From: Periplaneta americana
Taxonomy: Eukaryota; Arthropoda; Insecta; Blattodea; Blattidae
Direction: 5' to 3'
Length of the DNA stretch: 64,000 nucleotides
NCBI RefSeq assembly: GCF_040183065.1
Contig: NC_091127.1
Coordinates: 27,798,391-27,862,390 of the forward strand
Below, piece by piece: positions 42,832 through 53,781 of the stretch. Each line of letters starts with the position of its first letter. Positions within the stretch are counted from its first letter, which is position 1. The notes below the pieces were generated by a model. It was not told where the DNA came from. It worked only from the letters and a program-made list of their open reading frames with translations, and searched no databases. The translations under genes and the position numbers were made by a program.

Positions 42832-44135
42832 CTCTTGCATATCTATTATGTCGTGATTATTGCGATCTCCATAAATACCCGACCCTGTTCATCTTATTAA
42901 GAGGAAATGATGGGTAACTTTCGGCGCTGGACCCTGGATTCATTTCGCTGGCATTATCACCTTCATCTCATTCAGACCCTAGGTCGTAAAACAACCAATT
43001 AAAAATCATGGTCCTTGGGAAGAATCCAAAAATTGAAAACTGAATGAAGAAAAATGAGGTTTTTGAACCAGTCGCTAGGTATTCCTTATTGGATCATAAA
43101 TGAAGCGAAGACGTAAGAAATGAAGGTATATAAATTGAAAGAAAAAATTCAAGAGATCAAAACATGTTGGTAGTAAAAAATCTCTTGTATATCTATTATG
43201 CTGTAATTATCGCGAGCTCCATAAATACCCGACCCTGTTCATCTTATTAAGAGGAAATGCTGGGTAACTTTCGGCGCTGGACCCTGGATTCATTTCGCTG
43301 GCATTATCACCTTCATCTCATTCAGACCCTAGGTCGTAAAATAACCAATTAAAAATCATGGTCCTTGGGAAGAATCCAAAAATTGAAAACTGAATGAAGA
43401 AAAATGAGGTTTTTGCACCAGTCGCTAGGTATTCCTTATTGGATCATAAATGAAGCGAAGACGTAAGAAATGAAGGTATATAAATTGAAAGAAAAAATTC
43501 AAGAGATCAAAACATGTTGGTAGTAAAAAATCTCTTGTATATCTATTATGCTGTAAATATCGCGAGCTCCATAAATACCCGACCCTGTTCATCTTATTAA
43601 GAGGAAATGCTGGGTAACTTTCGGCGCTGGACCCTGGATTCATTTCGCTGGCATTATCACCTTCATCTCATTCAGACCGTAGGTCGTAAAATAACCAATT
43701 AAAAATCATGGTCCTTGGGAAGAATCCAAAAATTGAAAACTGAATGAAGAAAAATGAGGTTTTTGCACCAGTCGCTAGGTATTCCTTATTGGATCATAAA
43801 TGAAGCGAAGACGTAAGAAATGAAGGTATATAAATTAAAAGAAAAAATTCAAGAGATCAAAACATGTTGGTAGTAAAAAATCTCTTGTATATCTATTATG
43901 CTGTAATTATCGCGAGCTCCATAAATACCCGACCCTGTTCATCTTATTAAGAGGAAATGCTGGGTAACTTTCGGCGCTGGACCCTGGATTCATTTCGCTG
44001 GCATTATCACCTTCATCTCATTCAGACCCTAGGTCGTAAAATAACCAATTAAAAATCATGGTCCTTGGGAAGAATCCAAAAATGGAAAACTGAATTAAGA
44101 AAAATTAGGTTTTTGCACCAGTCGCTGGATATTCC
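42832..44135. repeat. 350-bp tandem array, about 3.7 units, each with a SINE 3' half
   Basis: 'ataaatacccgaccctgttc' starts at 42871, 43221, 43571 and 43921, an exact 350-bp period. Every unit holds 'tgggtaactttcggcgctgg', 'ttcatttcgctggcattatc' and 'cattcagaccctaggtcgta', which is the 3' half of SINE family A, fused to a non-SINE segment ('cagtcgctaggtattcctta'). Units are almost identical, so the amplification is recent. Confidence 0.97.
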
Positions 44136-44677
44136 TTATTGGACCATAAACGAACTACGATATATAAATTGACAGAAAAAAATCAAGAGAACAAAGCATG
44201 GTACAATCATGTAGAATGGATGCAAAATTTCAGTCTGTTGAAAATTATGTTGGACTATCATCCAACTGCTAAAATTCCAACACGGAAGCACAACACAACC
44301 GAATCGCTCTATCACGAGAACAGATTGACTTACACTCCCGTCTTGTTCTCTAGGCACTCCGAATGGGTACAAGTGTAGCCTGGAAGTTAAAAAGAACAAG
44401 AAACAGATGTTTTTATAAAGCACATGTACAGGATATGAGCTACACGTGGGAAAAAAATCTGAAGAACACGTGGAATAAGAAAGATACTAACAACCTATCT
44501 CCAGTTCAGAAGCACTCGAAACAACCACGTATACTGTACATGTCTGTGTGTCCGCTCGTCGGTTTGAAAGTGAAAAGAGATTGGAGTATATATTCCTGAA
44601 ACATTTTACGGAGTAAAGAATACAACAGGAACTAACAGTGTTTTCAGTTACATAGGTTAGTCGAAATAAAAATGGGT
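44136..44677. other. unassigned, end of array and flank
   Basis: Continues from the last array unit with increasing divergence ('ggaccataaacgaactacga'). Frames 44139-44378 and 44363-44599 are not recognised. Confidence 0.4.
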
Positions 44678-44691
44678 GTAGGTAATACATT

Positions 44692-45192
44692 TCTTCTCTC
44701 TCTCTCTCAAAAAAAAAAGTTAGAATTTATAAAACAGTTATATTGCCGGTTGTTCTGTACGGTTGTGAAACTTTGACTCTCACTTTGAGAAAGGAATAGA
44801 GGTTAAGAGTGTTTCAAAATAAGGTGCTTAGGAAAATATTTGGGGCTAAGAGGAATGAAGGTACAGGAGAATGGAGAAAGTTACACAACGCAGAATTGCA
44901 CGTATTGTATTCTTCACTTGACAATTAGGAACATTAAATCCAGACGTTTGAGATGGGCAGGGCATGTAGCGCGTATGGGCGAATCCAGAAATGCATGTAG
45001 AGTGTTAGTTGAGAGGCCGAAGGGAAAAAGACCTTTGCGGAGGCCGACATGTAGATGGAAGAATAATATTAAAATGGATTTGAGGGAGGTGAGATATATA
45101 AGTAGGGACTGGATTAATCTTGCTCAAGATAGGGACCGATGGCGAGCTTAGTGAGAGCGGCAATGAACCTCCGAGTTCTCTAAAAGCCGTAA
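44692..45192 (+). pseudogene. RTE-like LINE, copy f, with 14-bp target duplication
   Basis: GTAGGTAATACATT at 44678-44691 and 45193-45206 bracket it. It starts with CT-rich/A-run filler and 'gttagaatttataaaacagt', holds 'YGCET', 'HVARMGESRNACRVLVERPK' and 'RPTCRWKNNIKMDLREV' in changing frames (44840-45151), and ends at 'taaaagccgtaa'. Frameshifts and a deletion near 44925 disable it. Confidence 0.9.
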
Positions 45193-45206
45193 GTAGGTAA
45201 TACATT

Positions 45207-45525
45207 ATGCAGTAGTTAAAATAATAGCTATTTCAAATACGTACGCGTTTACAAATTATTGTAGATCTCTTCATTAGCAAAGTCACAACTTTCCAAACCT
45301 CAAGTTATTTACTATTTTTAAGTCCTATCCCAGAAATTTGTAACATGAAGAAGCAACTAAAAACGTCCCATTTAATATCACGCTTCTTTCCTCAGTTTCT
45401 AGATTATGGGTAATAAACTTTTGTAGGTACAGTATTATTACTTTGAATCAAGAATCCTTGGACATGTAGCCTAGCTATAATGCTTCAATTGGTAATATAT
45501 CTTATGTGATAAAAGTCGAGGCGAA
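45207..45525. other. unassigned sequence
   Basis: Nothing recognised. Confidence 0.4.
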
Positions 45526-45529
45526 TCTG

Positions 45530-45649
45530 TGTAAATTCAATTTTGATATAACAGCTAAAGGGATAGCTCCCGGAAAATCAATAAACACATTAAAACTATG
45601 AGCATAATCAATAACGTTTTCAAGCCTGCAAATGTTCAGAAACATACCC

Positions 45650-45715
<66 letters not shown>

Positions 45716-46050
45716 TTAATGTACCGAAGTACCCAAGAGTTGGAGCTTAATCTGAGACGATTCTGTCCGGCGCTGGGGTTGTATCCGGTGTGGCTTAGTG
45801 GATAAAGCATCAGCACGTAGAGCTGAAAACCCGGGTTCAAATCCCGGCGCCGGAGAGAATTTTTCTCCGTTCCATTACTCTTTAATCATACCCGTTTATG
45901 TATGTATAATATTCTCGCAAGACCAGTTCTCTTATGCAAGTGAGGCATGGACCTTCAGAGCTCATGATATTAGCAGAATCACAACGTGTGAGATGAGATT
46001 CATGAGGGCTGCGAGATACACTAAATTCGACTACAAAGCGGAATGAGGAT
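45530..46050 (+). pseudogene. LINE connection-region fragment, split by a repeat insertion
   Basis: Before the insertion one reads '...FKPANVQKHTR', and after it 'ARPVLLCK..EAWTFRAHDI', 'SRITTCEMRFMRAARYTKFD'. Together these resemble the 'RPVLSYGSEAW...F..KFMR..AGYTKFD' segment after the RT of RTE-type LINEs. A stop or frameshift lies at 'ctcttatgcaag'. Separate family from copies a-h. Confidence 0.6.
45656..45886 (-). mobile_element. retroposed repeat with (TA)n end and antisense tRNA-like segment
   Basis: CATACCCGTTTAT at 45643-45655 and 45887-45899 is a 13-bp target duplication. The (TA)n run (45656-45710) would be the 3' tail, placing the element on the minus strand. Yet the tRNA-like fold (45784-45853: A box 'tggcttagtggataaagcat', B box 'gggttcaaatcccgg', anticodon stem TCAGC/GCTGA) reads on the plus strand, opposite to the tail. 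Confidence 0.8.
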
Positions 46051-46089
46051 ATATCACAGAAGAACCCATATTGTTTCAATAGAAAAGAT

Positions 46090-46405
46090 CCAACGTAAGA
46101 CGGCAAAATATGTCAAAACGGGGAGGGACGTGGCGAAGAGATAATAAGAGATTTAGAGTGGGAATTGCTTGAATCAAGGCCACGAAAAACCAGACTGAGC
46201 GCACTGTTTAAGGCACATATGGGACACAAAGCGCGGACCGACGTCAGTGCTAGATTAGTGACACCATCATACTTAGGCAGGGTTGATCATATTATGAAGT
46301 TTGAATGTGGAAAACAGAGAACAGACGTGGCAAAATTTTCCTTTGTAAACCGCACAATAGTAGACTGGAACAGCTTACCTGCGACAATTGCAGTCCTAAT
46401 ACGTT
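46090..46405 (+). pseudogene. Jockey-like LINE C-terminus
   Basis: 'QRKTAKYV' (46090), 'LEWELLESRPRKTRLSALFK' (46155-46215), 'PSYLGRVDHIMKF', 'KQRTDVAKFSFVNRTIVDWN' (46310-46370) and 'SLPA' follow the known ending of Jockey/CR1-type RT proteins ('QR.AA..V...LGW..L..RR...RL..LYK...F..R.I..WN.LP'). A frameshift separates the first piece from frame 46165-46446. The same family supplies 48905-49030 on the minus strand. Confidence 0.8.
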
Positions 46406-46590
46406 TGTCATACTGTGGGATCAATTTTTGTACCCCTGTGTCGTAGAAGTCAGCCGCCTGGGATCGGAATCAGCGTTTGACAGCCGTCTGCACCTCTCTG
46501 TTGATCCCATGTTGCTATGATAAATGTCTCAATCCCATTGGGGAATATGTTGAAAAGAAGCTCAACATTTGCAGTGTCAGTTGTAATAAA
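46406..46590. pseudogene. mariner-type transposase scraps in opposed orientation
   Basis: The minus strand at about 46495-46405 reads 'RSQAADFYDTGVQKLIPQYD' and the plus strand at 46500-46560 reads 'YDKCLNPIGEYVEK'. Both belong to the C-terminus of GVQW/FLJ-type mariner transposases, so the end has been inverted or two copies meet. No catalytic residues remain. Confidence 0.5.
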
Positions 46591-47604
46591 TTTTTCCAAT
46601 GAAATTGTGTTTTCTTTCCTTAAACGGACCCAGCGAAACTAATTTTTACGGTCCTCGTAACTGCGCTCAAGTGGCCAAAATTTATACAAGCACATGTTTT
46701 GACATATTAACAAGGTGGAAAAAAAAATTACTTTTTTATCTGCCCCCATAAGAATGTTTCCATGTTAGCGATAGAGATCTTTCTTATCGTTACAAAGACC
46801 GGGCTTCGAATCTCTGGTATGTAAAACGCACGCATGTAAACACAGCACACACGATGATCCCCGAGCTATACCGAGGTGAGACTTAGTCTCTTAGTCGCGA
46901 CTAATTTTCGTGTCAAAGGGTGTACAAAGCTAGACAGAATGCCAAAAACTACTCTTCCGTTGCCACAGATGGATTTCCGTAAAAAATCCCGAAATAATTT
47001 TTTTTAAATATCACCACAGATGTAGGCCTATATTTGTTTGTATATATACTGATCTGATAGAAAATATAAAATCTAAGTGAATCGTTATAGCCTATTTGGG
47101 AACTTATCCAGCATACTGTAGCTGTAAAATGCGCAACATTTTTAGAAAATGTAATGCTGTCGATCTGTAAGGTTATGAATAGGAGAAAATTAAATACTTT
47201 GAGAAAAAGAGATCTATAGTCAGTTTGTACAAAAAAATTCGAAGTAACTGTCTGGTATAGAACTGCGATCCTTTTGGTGGAGTTCCCGAGCCAGAATAAT
47301 TAAACGCGACTCAACTGTGCTTCCACGTGCTACACTGTACCCTCAGGCGTGAGGAATGTGTGAGCATCTCGCCCTTGTCTGTCTTATCCAGGAATAACTG
47401 TCCCTAAATAAAGAAGAAATGATGGGGAATCCGAGGCGAACAGGAAATGGTGCCGACCTGCGTACTACACAAAGACGTACAGTCCGCCGCACGTGCCTTC
47501 TGATCTGAAGCAACACACATTCCTGATGCGCTCTTCATATAAATATTTATCTGATTTCAGGAACCTTCGACAAAGCCAAGAAACGTCTGTCAGTCTATAT
47601 CACT

Positions 47605-47606
<2 letters not shown>
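46591..47606. other. unassigned sequence
   Basis: No recognised element. Around 46740-46870 and 47250-47350 the text resembles worn tRNA/SINE-like sequence ('ccgggcttcgaatctctgg'), too weak to call. Confidence 0.35.

Positions 47607-47662
<56 letters not shown>
47607..47662. repeat. (AAT)n microsatellite
   Basis: About 18 units. Gives a spurious poly-Asn frame (47493-47789). Confidence 0.95.
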
Positions 47663-47665
<3 letters not shown>

Positions 47666-47950
47666 TTATTATTTATTTATTGGTGTTCATGTGTTGGTCA
47701 ACAGCGGTTGGCCAATAAAAGTCCAGCACATTGATACAAATGAAAACCGTAATAAATTGAACAATAGCGTTTACAAATTCAGGCTGTAGGCGTAAAAAGG
47801 GCACATAAGCAAAGTCATGTTTCGAGAAAACGACTGAAAGATTTATTTTTATGTAACTGCGATTTGAATGCACTTTTATCAAAAACAATTTGCATACTGT
47901 TACAATAATATTTGTCTACTAGTTTCTGTTAAACAAATAGTTCCGACTTT
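47663..47950. other. unassigned sequence
   Basis: Nothing recognised. Confidence 0.4.
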
Positions 47951-47965
47951 AATAGTGTTATGTAT

Positions 47966-48223
47966 TTTTTTTTATTTTAGTAGGTTATTTTACGACGCTT
48001 TATCAACAGCTTAGGTTATTTAGCGTCTGAATGAGATGGTGATAATGCCAGTGAAATGAGTCCGGAGTCCAGCACCGAAAGTTACCCAGCATTTGCTCAT
48101 CTTGGGTTGAGGAAAAATCCCGGAAAAAACCTCAACCAAGTAACTTGCCCCGACCGGGAATCCAACCCGGGCCACCTGGTTTCGCGGCCAGACGCGCTGA
48201 CCGTTACTCCACAGGTGTGGACA
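47966..48223 (-). mobile_element. SINE family A with 15-bp target duplication
   Basis: AATAGTGTTATGTAT at 47951-47965 and 48224-48238. The target was the start of the (ATGT)n tail of the LINE next door. Minus strand has intact A box 'taacggtcagcgcgtctgg' and B box 'gggttggattcccgg'. Confidence 0.95.
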
Positions 48224-48234
48224 AATAGTGTTAT

Positions 48235-49035
48235 GTATGTATGTATGTATGTATGTATGTATGTATGTATGTATGTATGTATGTACTGTATGTATGTATT
48301 TACACTGCAAGTGGGCAAGCACCCGGTGGCAGTGGTATACACAATATAAACAATACACAATAAAATGATAAACAATACACAATACAATTATACAATACAC
48401 AATACAATTTTATACTCAACACAAAAAGAATACACAATACAATTTAACATAATAATTACAATTATTAATAAAACATAAATAAAATACCTAATTTTACAAT
48501 ACAACCTACATAAGTTTCAATAGTCTTTCACTTTACTCTCATCTCATTCACTGTAGTGGCACTATGACGCATTTCACTGACACTTTAGGACACATTTCAT
48601 TGAAGCTATAAATTATCACTGATCGGAACTATTCACTGCACTGTAAAACCATAACTTCACTGACTCACCTCGCTTCACTGATACAACAGTTCAAATAAGT
48701 CACCCTTATGCATACTTATAAACAGAACTACATTTAAACTAAACATTTCTAGTCTAAGACCCTCTTACACGCTATTTTTAAATAATTTACAATTCAAACC
48801 AAGGAAGTAACTCGTCAGGCTAAATAAATACATGTCACCTTAAAAAATTAAATGTTTAATGTCACCTTAATTTTAATTTGCACTTTATACACAACTTTTT
48901 AAGTTATTCTTGAATCTCCTTAAGGAAGGACAGCCCTCAAAGACCGCTGCAGGTAGGTCATTCCAATCATTTATAGTTATATTTAAAAATGAGAATTTTC
49001 CTACATCCGTTTTCTGTTTCCTACATTTGATTTTA
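48235..49035 (-). pseudogene. Jockey-like LINE C-terminus, 3' UTR and (ATGT)n tail
   Basis: The minus strand at 49030-48905 reads 'CRKQKTDVGKFSFLNITIND' then 'WNDLPAAVFEGCPSLKEIQE', the same C-terminus as 46300-46380. A UTR of about 600 bp follows, with 'tcagtgaa' phrases, 'ccactgccaccgggtgcttg' and a tail (CATA)n at 48235-48297. 5'-truncated just upstream of the C-terminal block. Confidence 0.8.
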
Positions 49036-49554
49036 AAATCATGTCATTTGATTTTAAAATCATATATAAATAAATAAATTTTATTGAAGCGTTTTATAGG
49101 TCTTTTTCCGGAGAATAAGTTTATTTTATCAAAATACTTTCAACATGATTCTATTTTAGCAGAAATTAAACATAAGCATTGAACAGCGCATATTACAGAG
49201 GTTTACAAGTTCATAATCATTTTAGTAAAATGTATATTTCTTACATATATCTCATAGTTACTATATAAATTGTACCGCATACGTAAAAATCAAGAATATC
49301 TGTTGGGTACAGAATACAGATTACAGGTTATTTAGTATCAATCTAGAATGAATTCACACTCATTTCAAAGTTCATCTTCAGAGTGCAGTTTATGCTTTAG
49401 TGCACATTCTGGGTAAGGAAAATTATAGTCCCGTCGCTCTAATTTCCGGTAGCCAATCATTTTGCAGGTCGGCTACATTTAAACGTGTGCGTCTTGTGAT
49501 TCACTGATGAAAATGTTAAGCATTTTCTATGGCTCGATAAATACTTAATATAAT
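49036..49554. other. unassigned AT-rich sequence
   Basis: A 22-bp phrase 'atttgattttaaaatcat' is doubled at 49025-49065. Otherwise nothing. Confidence 0.4.
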
Positions 49555-49747
49555 CGCCCGCCATTTTGGCTCTTTCGTTGACGTTCGCAGAAAGCATACG
49601 AGAACGTCATTTGCCGCCCAATTATTTGCAGAATTACAGTGCGTTTGATTCATTATCATAGGAGCTACGACATGATAATATTTAACGGTGTGGCAAATAG
49701 ATCCCTCGTCTGGTAGCTCGGCAACGAAAGAACAAAAATGGCGAACG
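49555..49747. mobile_element. MITE with about 25-bp TIRs
   Basis: 'cgccattttggctctttcgt' at the left and, reading inward from the right, 'cgccatttttgttctttcgt' with 'tgccgagc' after. About 193 bp. No frame. Confidence 0.75.
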
Positions 49748-50155
49748 ATACTACCTACCTAGACTTTATAGAGCCTTGACTTCCTAAGACGTAAGCAAAG
49801 AGGAGGAGTCACGCCGGGAATAACAGCGTCGCGACTTTAGTAACTTTTTGTGCAAATGGAGTTTTGTTCCTCAGGTGAATACACAAGTTAAATTCTACAA
49901 ATGGGTGTGCAAAAAACAAAACAATACGTGTATTTAATGTGTTTTATTTGTGTGGAAAATTATTTGCAATAAGATTCCTAAGTTTAATTATGGTTTACCT
50001 CAAAACTCATTTTTATGACTTATCTCCCTTCACCGAAACACCATCGATTTACGCTATTATAAAAAAATGAATGCTTACACTGATCAAACATTATTTACAC
50101 CTTTTCAGACAATTAGAAAAAGTAGGCTTTAGTTTTATGTAATAAAATACCTTGT
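49748..50155. other. unassigned sequence
   Basis: Nothing recognised. Confidence 0.4.
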
Positions 50156-50163
50156 ATTACAAT

Positions 50164-50976
50164 TAGAGATGAGCTTAAACGATATTTTCAAGTAACTGTG
50201 ACTGTGACAATTAAATATCTGTGACTTTTATCGGTGATTTTGTCACACCGATAAAAATTAGCAGGACATATTGAAGAGCAGTGAAATATGAATACGATTT
50301 CTCTATACACACCACTCATCAGTGATTTATATGGGAAAATCCAACAAAAAAATTATGTACATGTACCATTAACAAATAAATATTTACCTAACTGAACAGT
50401 AACATGTCGAAAGTTAACCTCATGTACCAAGAGGTTATATTGTAGATACTGAACCTGTTGATCATTTTTAAATGTAGTTGGGTATGGAGAAATTGAGGTT
50501 ATATGATTATCCCAATCGTTTTAAAATTTGATCCTTTTTATTGTATATAATATAATGGATAAATTATTTTAAGTCGTGCATCAACATTATAATATTCAGT
50601 CATAGAATAAAAATTAACGAAACATAAGTATTCGGAAAAACATTGGAACATAATTACAAAACAAAACAGTTGTTCAGACAGGATTTCACACAAGATTAAG
50701 TACTGGTAACCAATGGTGTTATTATTTAAATCGTGTAATAACTACATCATTTATAACAAGATGAAGAAACTACCGCCAGATTGCTGTTATTGTATCATGA
50801 GCACGCGTAAACCTACGACGTAGAGGAGAAAATATCAGTCACAGAGTACTGAATACGGAGCAGATTTCGATAGCGATATTTTGTCACAGATATTTCGCAT
50901 CATCAGTCACAGGTTTATCTGTGACAAAAAAATACCTGTGACAAAATATCGGTTTGTGAAATATCGGCCATCTCTA
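50164..50976. mobile_element. hAT-type MITE with 8-bp target duplication
   Basis: ATTACAAT at 50156-50163 and 50977-50984. Inverted ends TAGAGATGAGC and TAGAGATGGCC. Both subterminal regions are dense in 'ctgtgac'/'gtcacag' and 'gataaa' motifs (50195-50265, 50835-50965), as transposase binding repeats often are in hAT elements. 813 bp, no frame. Confidence 0.92.
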
Positions 50977-51012
50977 ATTACAATACACAACACTGTACAT
51001 AAGCTAAATAGT

Positions 51013-51266
51013 TTTTTTTACTGGGTTATTTTACGACGCTGTATCAACATCTAGGTTATTTAGCGTCTGAATGATATGAAGATGATAATGCCGGTGAAAT
51101 GAGTCCGGGGTCCAGCACCGAAAGTTACCCAGCATTTGCTCGTATTGGGTTGAAGGAAAACCCCGAAAAAAAACCTCAACCAGGTAACTTGCCCCGACCG
51201 GGATTCGAACCCGGGCCACCTGGTTTCGCGGCCAGACGCGCTGACCGTTACTCCACAGGTGTGGAC
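51013..51266 (-). mobile_element. SINE family A with 11-bp target duplication
   Basis: AGCTAAATAGT at 51002-51012 and 51267-51277. A near-consensus copy: A box 'taacggtcagcgcgtctgg', B box 'gggttcgaatcccgg', body 'ttacctggttgaggtttttt'. Likely one of the younger insertions. Confidence 0.96.
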
Positions 51267-51277
51267 AGCTAAATAGT

Positions 51278-51903
51278 GTAATTAATGTTTGATTAATGTA
51301 GTGCTTACTGAGCATGCGCAGTATGTTATAACTGGAACTTGTAACATTCAAGTGGCCTAAATTTATTTTGTTTCTGTGTCTGTACATAGTAAAAATAGCG
51401 AATTTTGGTGTACATAATGTAAACTGTAAATATTAAAGTAATTGTTACATTAGTCCATGTTTTGTTCTGCTCAGCTTTATGAAACAAGACTCGCGTGAGC
51501 CGCCAGTCAAGTACTTTGCTTACAAGATGCATGTACGTCGTCTACTTAAAAACTCCATACTTAATCCTGTAGCTTCCTGGGACAAAGTACGGTCCCATGG
51601 ACTTACAGCCTAACATCAGAAGAAGCTTGCGCAGTTAAAGGCAATATAATTTTGTTTACTGAAAGTTACAATATTAACAGCATATTGTCACGTAAAGAAA
51701 GGTAAAATATACGTGGCAGGTATTATGCATATTGCTAGGCAATCTACTGTATGTGTACAGTAAGCGATTGTCACACATTGTTAGTCAAGATGATAATATC
51801 AACGCAACCTTACAAACTTCTAAGCAATGTAAACATACCAGTTGATTATCACGTTACATGTCAGATATACATATTAAAGAACTCCTACACTGTGCAGTCG
51901 ATA
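51278..51903. other. unassigned sequence
   Basis: Nothing recognised. Confidence 0.4.
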
Positions 51904-51905
51904 TA

Positions 51906-52692
51906 CAGGGTGTTTCAAAAATAGAGGGCATAATTTCAGATATGTATTCCCCATATGTAGACAATACAAAAAGTTCTTTACATGTGTCCGGAAATGTTTG
52001 GTTTCCGAGTTATGGCCTTCAAAACAGTGATATTCACCGGAACGTTTTTCTTCCCGCAGGTAGGTGTCGTGACAGAAGATATAAACAGAGGACACTCTGA
52101 CAGTTAATTCCGAGACGAAGGATGCATTGAGTGTTGTGTTTGGCGTCGTACTGTGCGACATGTACTCAAATCAGGTGGCAGAAGTGCACTTCATGTACGG
52201 TAAGGCGGACGGCAATGCTGCGCTGACTCATCGTTCGTACCAGGAGAAGTACCCTGATCGACGGATAGGTAGAGGTGGCCCAATTGCTTGGCCTCCACGC
52301 TCACCTGATTTGAACCCTATCGATTTCTACTTGTGGTGCTATTTAAAATCATTGGTGTATACGTCTCCAGTGCCTGACATGGAATCCCTTCGGAATCGAA
52401 TTGTGGCAGATTGTGAGGAAATACGCAATACTCCTGGAATTTGGGATCGTGTTCGCAGGGCCATGAGACATCGATATGAGGCCTGTATTCAAGCAGGAGG
52501 TGGACATTTTGAACATCTGCTGCAAAGGAAAATAACTGCAGAAAGAAAACCTTTCCGGTGAATATCACTGTTTTGAAGGCCATAACTCGGAAACCAAACA
52601 TTTTAGGACATACGTTGTAATGAACTTTTTGTATTGCCTACATTTGGGGAATACATACCTGAAATTATGCCCTCTATTTTTTAAACACCCTG
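51906..52692 (+). mobile_element. mariner-type element, internally deleted, about 130-bp TIRs
   Basis: TA at 51904-51905 and 52693-52694. Left CAGGGTGTTTCAAAAATAGA and right end inward CAGGGTGTTTAAAAAATAGA. Inverted similarity runs on through 'ggtttccgagttatggcctt' and 'gatattcaccgg'. It contains the transposase fragment 52127-52561. Confidence 0.95.
52127..52561 (+). CDS. internally deleted mariner-type transposase (144 aa)
   Basis: Residues 12-46 ('MYSNQVAEVHFMYGKADGNA', then 'HRSYQEKYPDRR') match the N-terminal helix-turn-helix seen in DUF4817-type insect transposases. From 47 the protein jumps to 'IGRGGPIAWPPRSPDLNPID' and 'FYLW', where D66 is the third catalytic acid of the DDE/D core. 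It then continues to a normal C-terminus ('RVRRAMRHRYEACIQAGGGH'). Both earlier catalytic Asp residues and some 200 residues are missing, but the junction is in frame. The product could bind DNA and perhaps multimerise but could not catalyse transposition. Met12 may be the real start, since 'acATGTACTCAAATCAG' begins the family's usual sequence. Lies between the TIRs on the same strand as the left end. Confidence 0.85.
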   Translation: MSVVFGVVLCDMYSNQVAEVHFMYGKADGNAALTHRSYQEKYPDRRIGRGGPIAWPPRSPDLNPIDFYLWCYLKSLVYTSPVPDMESLRNRIVADCEEIRNTPGIWDRVRRAMRHRYEACIQAGGGHFEHLLQRKITAERKPFR

Positions 52693-52969
52693 TATAGGAG
52701 AAAGCCAATGACTACCTAGATAGATATAACACGCAGAGCAAGTCCCCTGCAATCGGCAAGCATCATGTTTAGGTAGGGCATGAAACTCTAGGAATATTAT
52801 GGACAGTAAAATATCGAAAATGAAGGAATTGGTATTTTTAGAGTTATTAACATATTATAAAAAGTGAAACTGGTACAACGTTAAGGGGATGCGGTAGGCA
52901 AAATTTCTTTAAAAATTTTTTTTTTCTATTTTTATGCTGCAAAATTATACATTATTTTCTGTTTAATTT

Positions 52970-53012
<43 letters not shown>

Positions 53013-53576
53013 TTATTCTATCTTCCCAATAACTATTTCTAAAACAAGTGTGAATAAGGCCCTGGAATGCACTAATAAGTTTAGTGAATTCTCTAAAGCT
53101 TGCATTTAAAATTTAATTTATATTATTATAAAATTGTTACTATTTTTATAATTATGTATATAAATAGATATTAATTTATTTCAGATTTTATTGTTTTTAT
53201 AGTTATCTTTGGAATGATCACTTCAGACTAAAATTCTTATTTTGCACTTTAAAGGCTAATATAAATAATATTATGGTGTAAACACACGAATGATGAGCAG
53301 GCTTTGTTTAATGTAAATTAGTTCTGTAGCAAAAATATTTTCTATAGCTGTTATTTCACTATATTTTCTTACAAAATGAAGCTTTTCTCAGCTTCTATTA
53401 CACATAGGACTTTCAAATTTTCAGAGCACGTTGCCACAAGCCTTGTCCCTAATTTAACACGAGATTTTCAATAAATGTAAATTATGAAAATAATTATGTA
53501 CTGATATATATTGAAAATTGGAGTTAAAATTTGGACCGGAACAAAAAATTATATTTAATGTACTATGCACTTTTCC

Positions 53577-53768
53577 TTTGCTGTGGTCGTGCCAGAGAAT
53601 CAGTCCCATTCCGAGGCTTATTTGAAGGATTCGTAACAAGCTGTTTTTACGGTGAAGGGTTGTTAGCTCTTCGCCCAACCCCCAAGCTGGAGGACCACCC
53701 CTCATCGGCTGTCCGCGACTGCTTATTCAATATATTCACAGCTACTCTCCATATCTGGAGGCCGTCTC
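53577..53768 (+). mobile_element. retroposed repeat of unknown family
   Basis: About 192 bp between two copies of TATGCACTTTTCC (53564-53576 and 53769-53781). Recognisable phrases are 'ggtgaagggttgttagctct' and 'ctccatatctggaggccgtc'. I think this sequence is repeated in cockroach-like genomes but cannot name it. A third copy of the 13-mer follows the LINE downstream. Confidence 0.6.
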
Positions 53769-53781
53769 TATGCACTTTTCC

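Noticed and set aside
47493-47789. poly-Asn protein
   Set aside because: Translation of an (AAT)n microsatellite. The same holds for poly-Tyr at 10864-11052 and poly-Ile/Asn at 61814-62057.
51874-52601. minus-strand frames of 94-95 codons
   Set aside because: Shadows of the mariner TIRs and of the transposase fragment on the plus strand.
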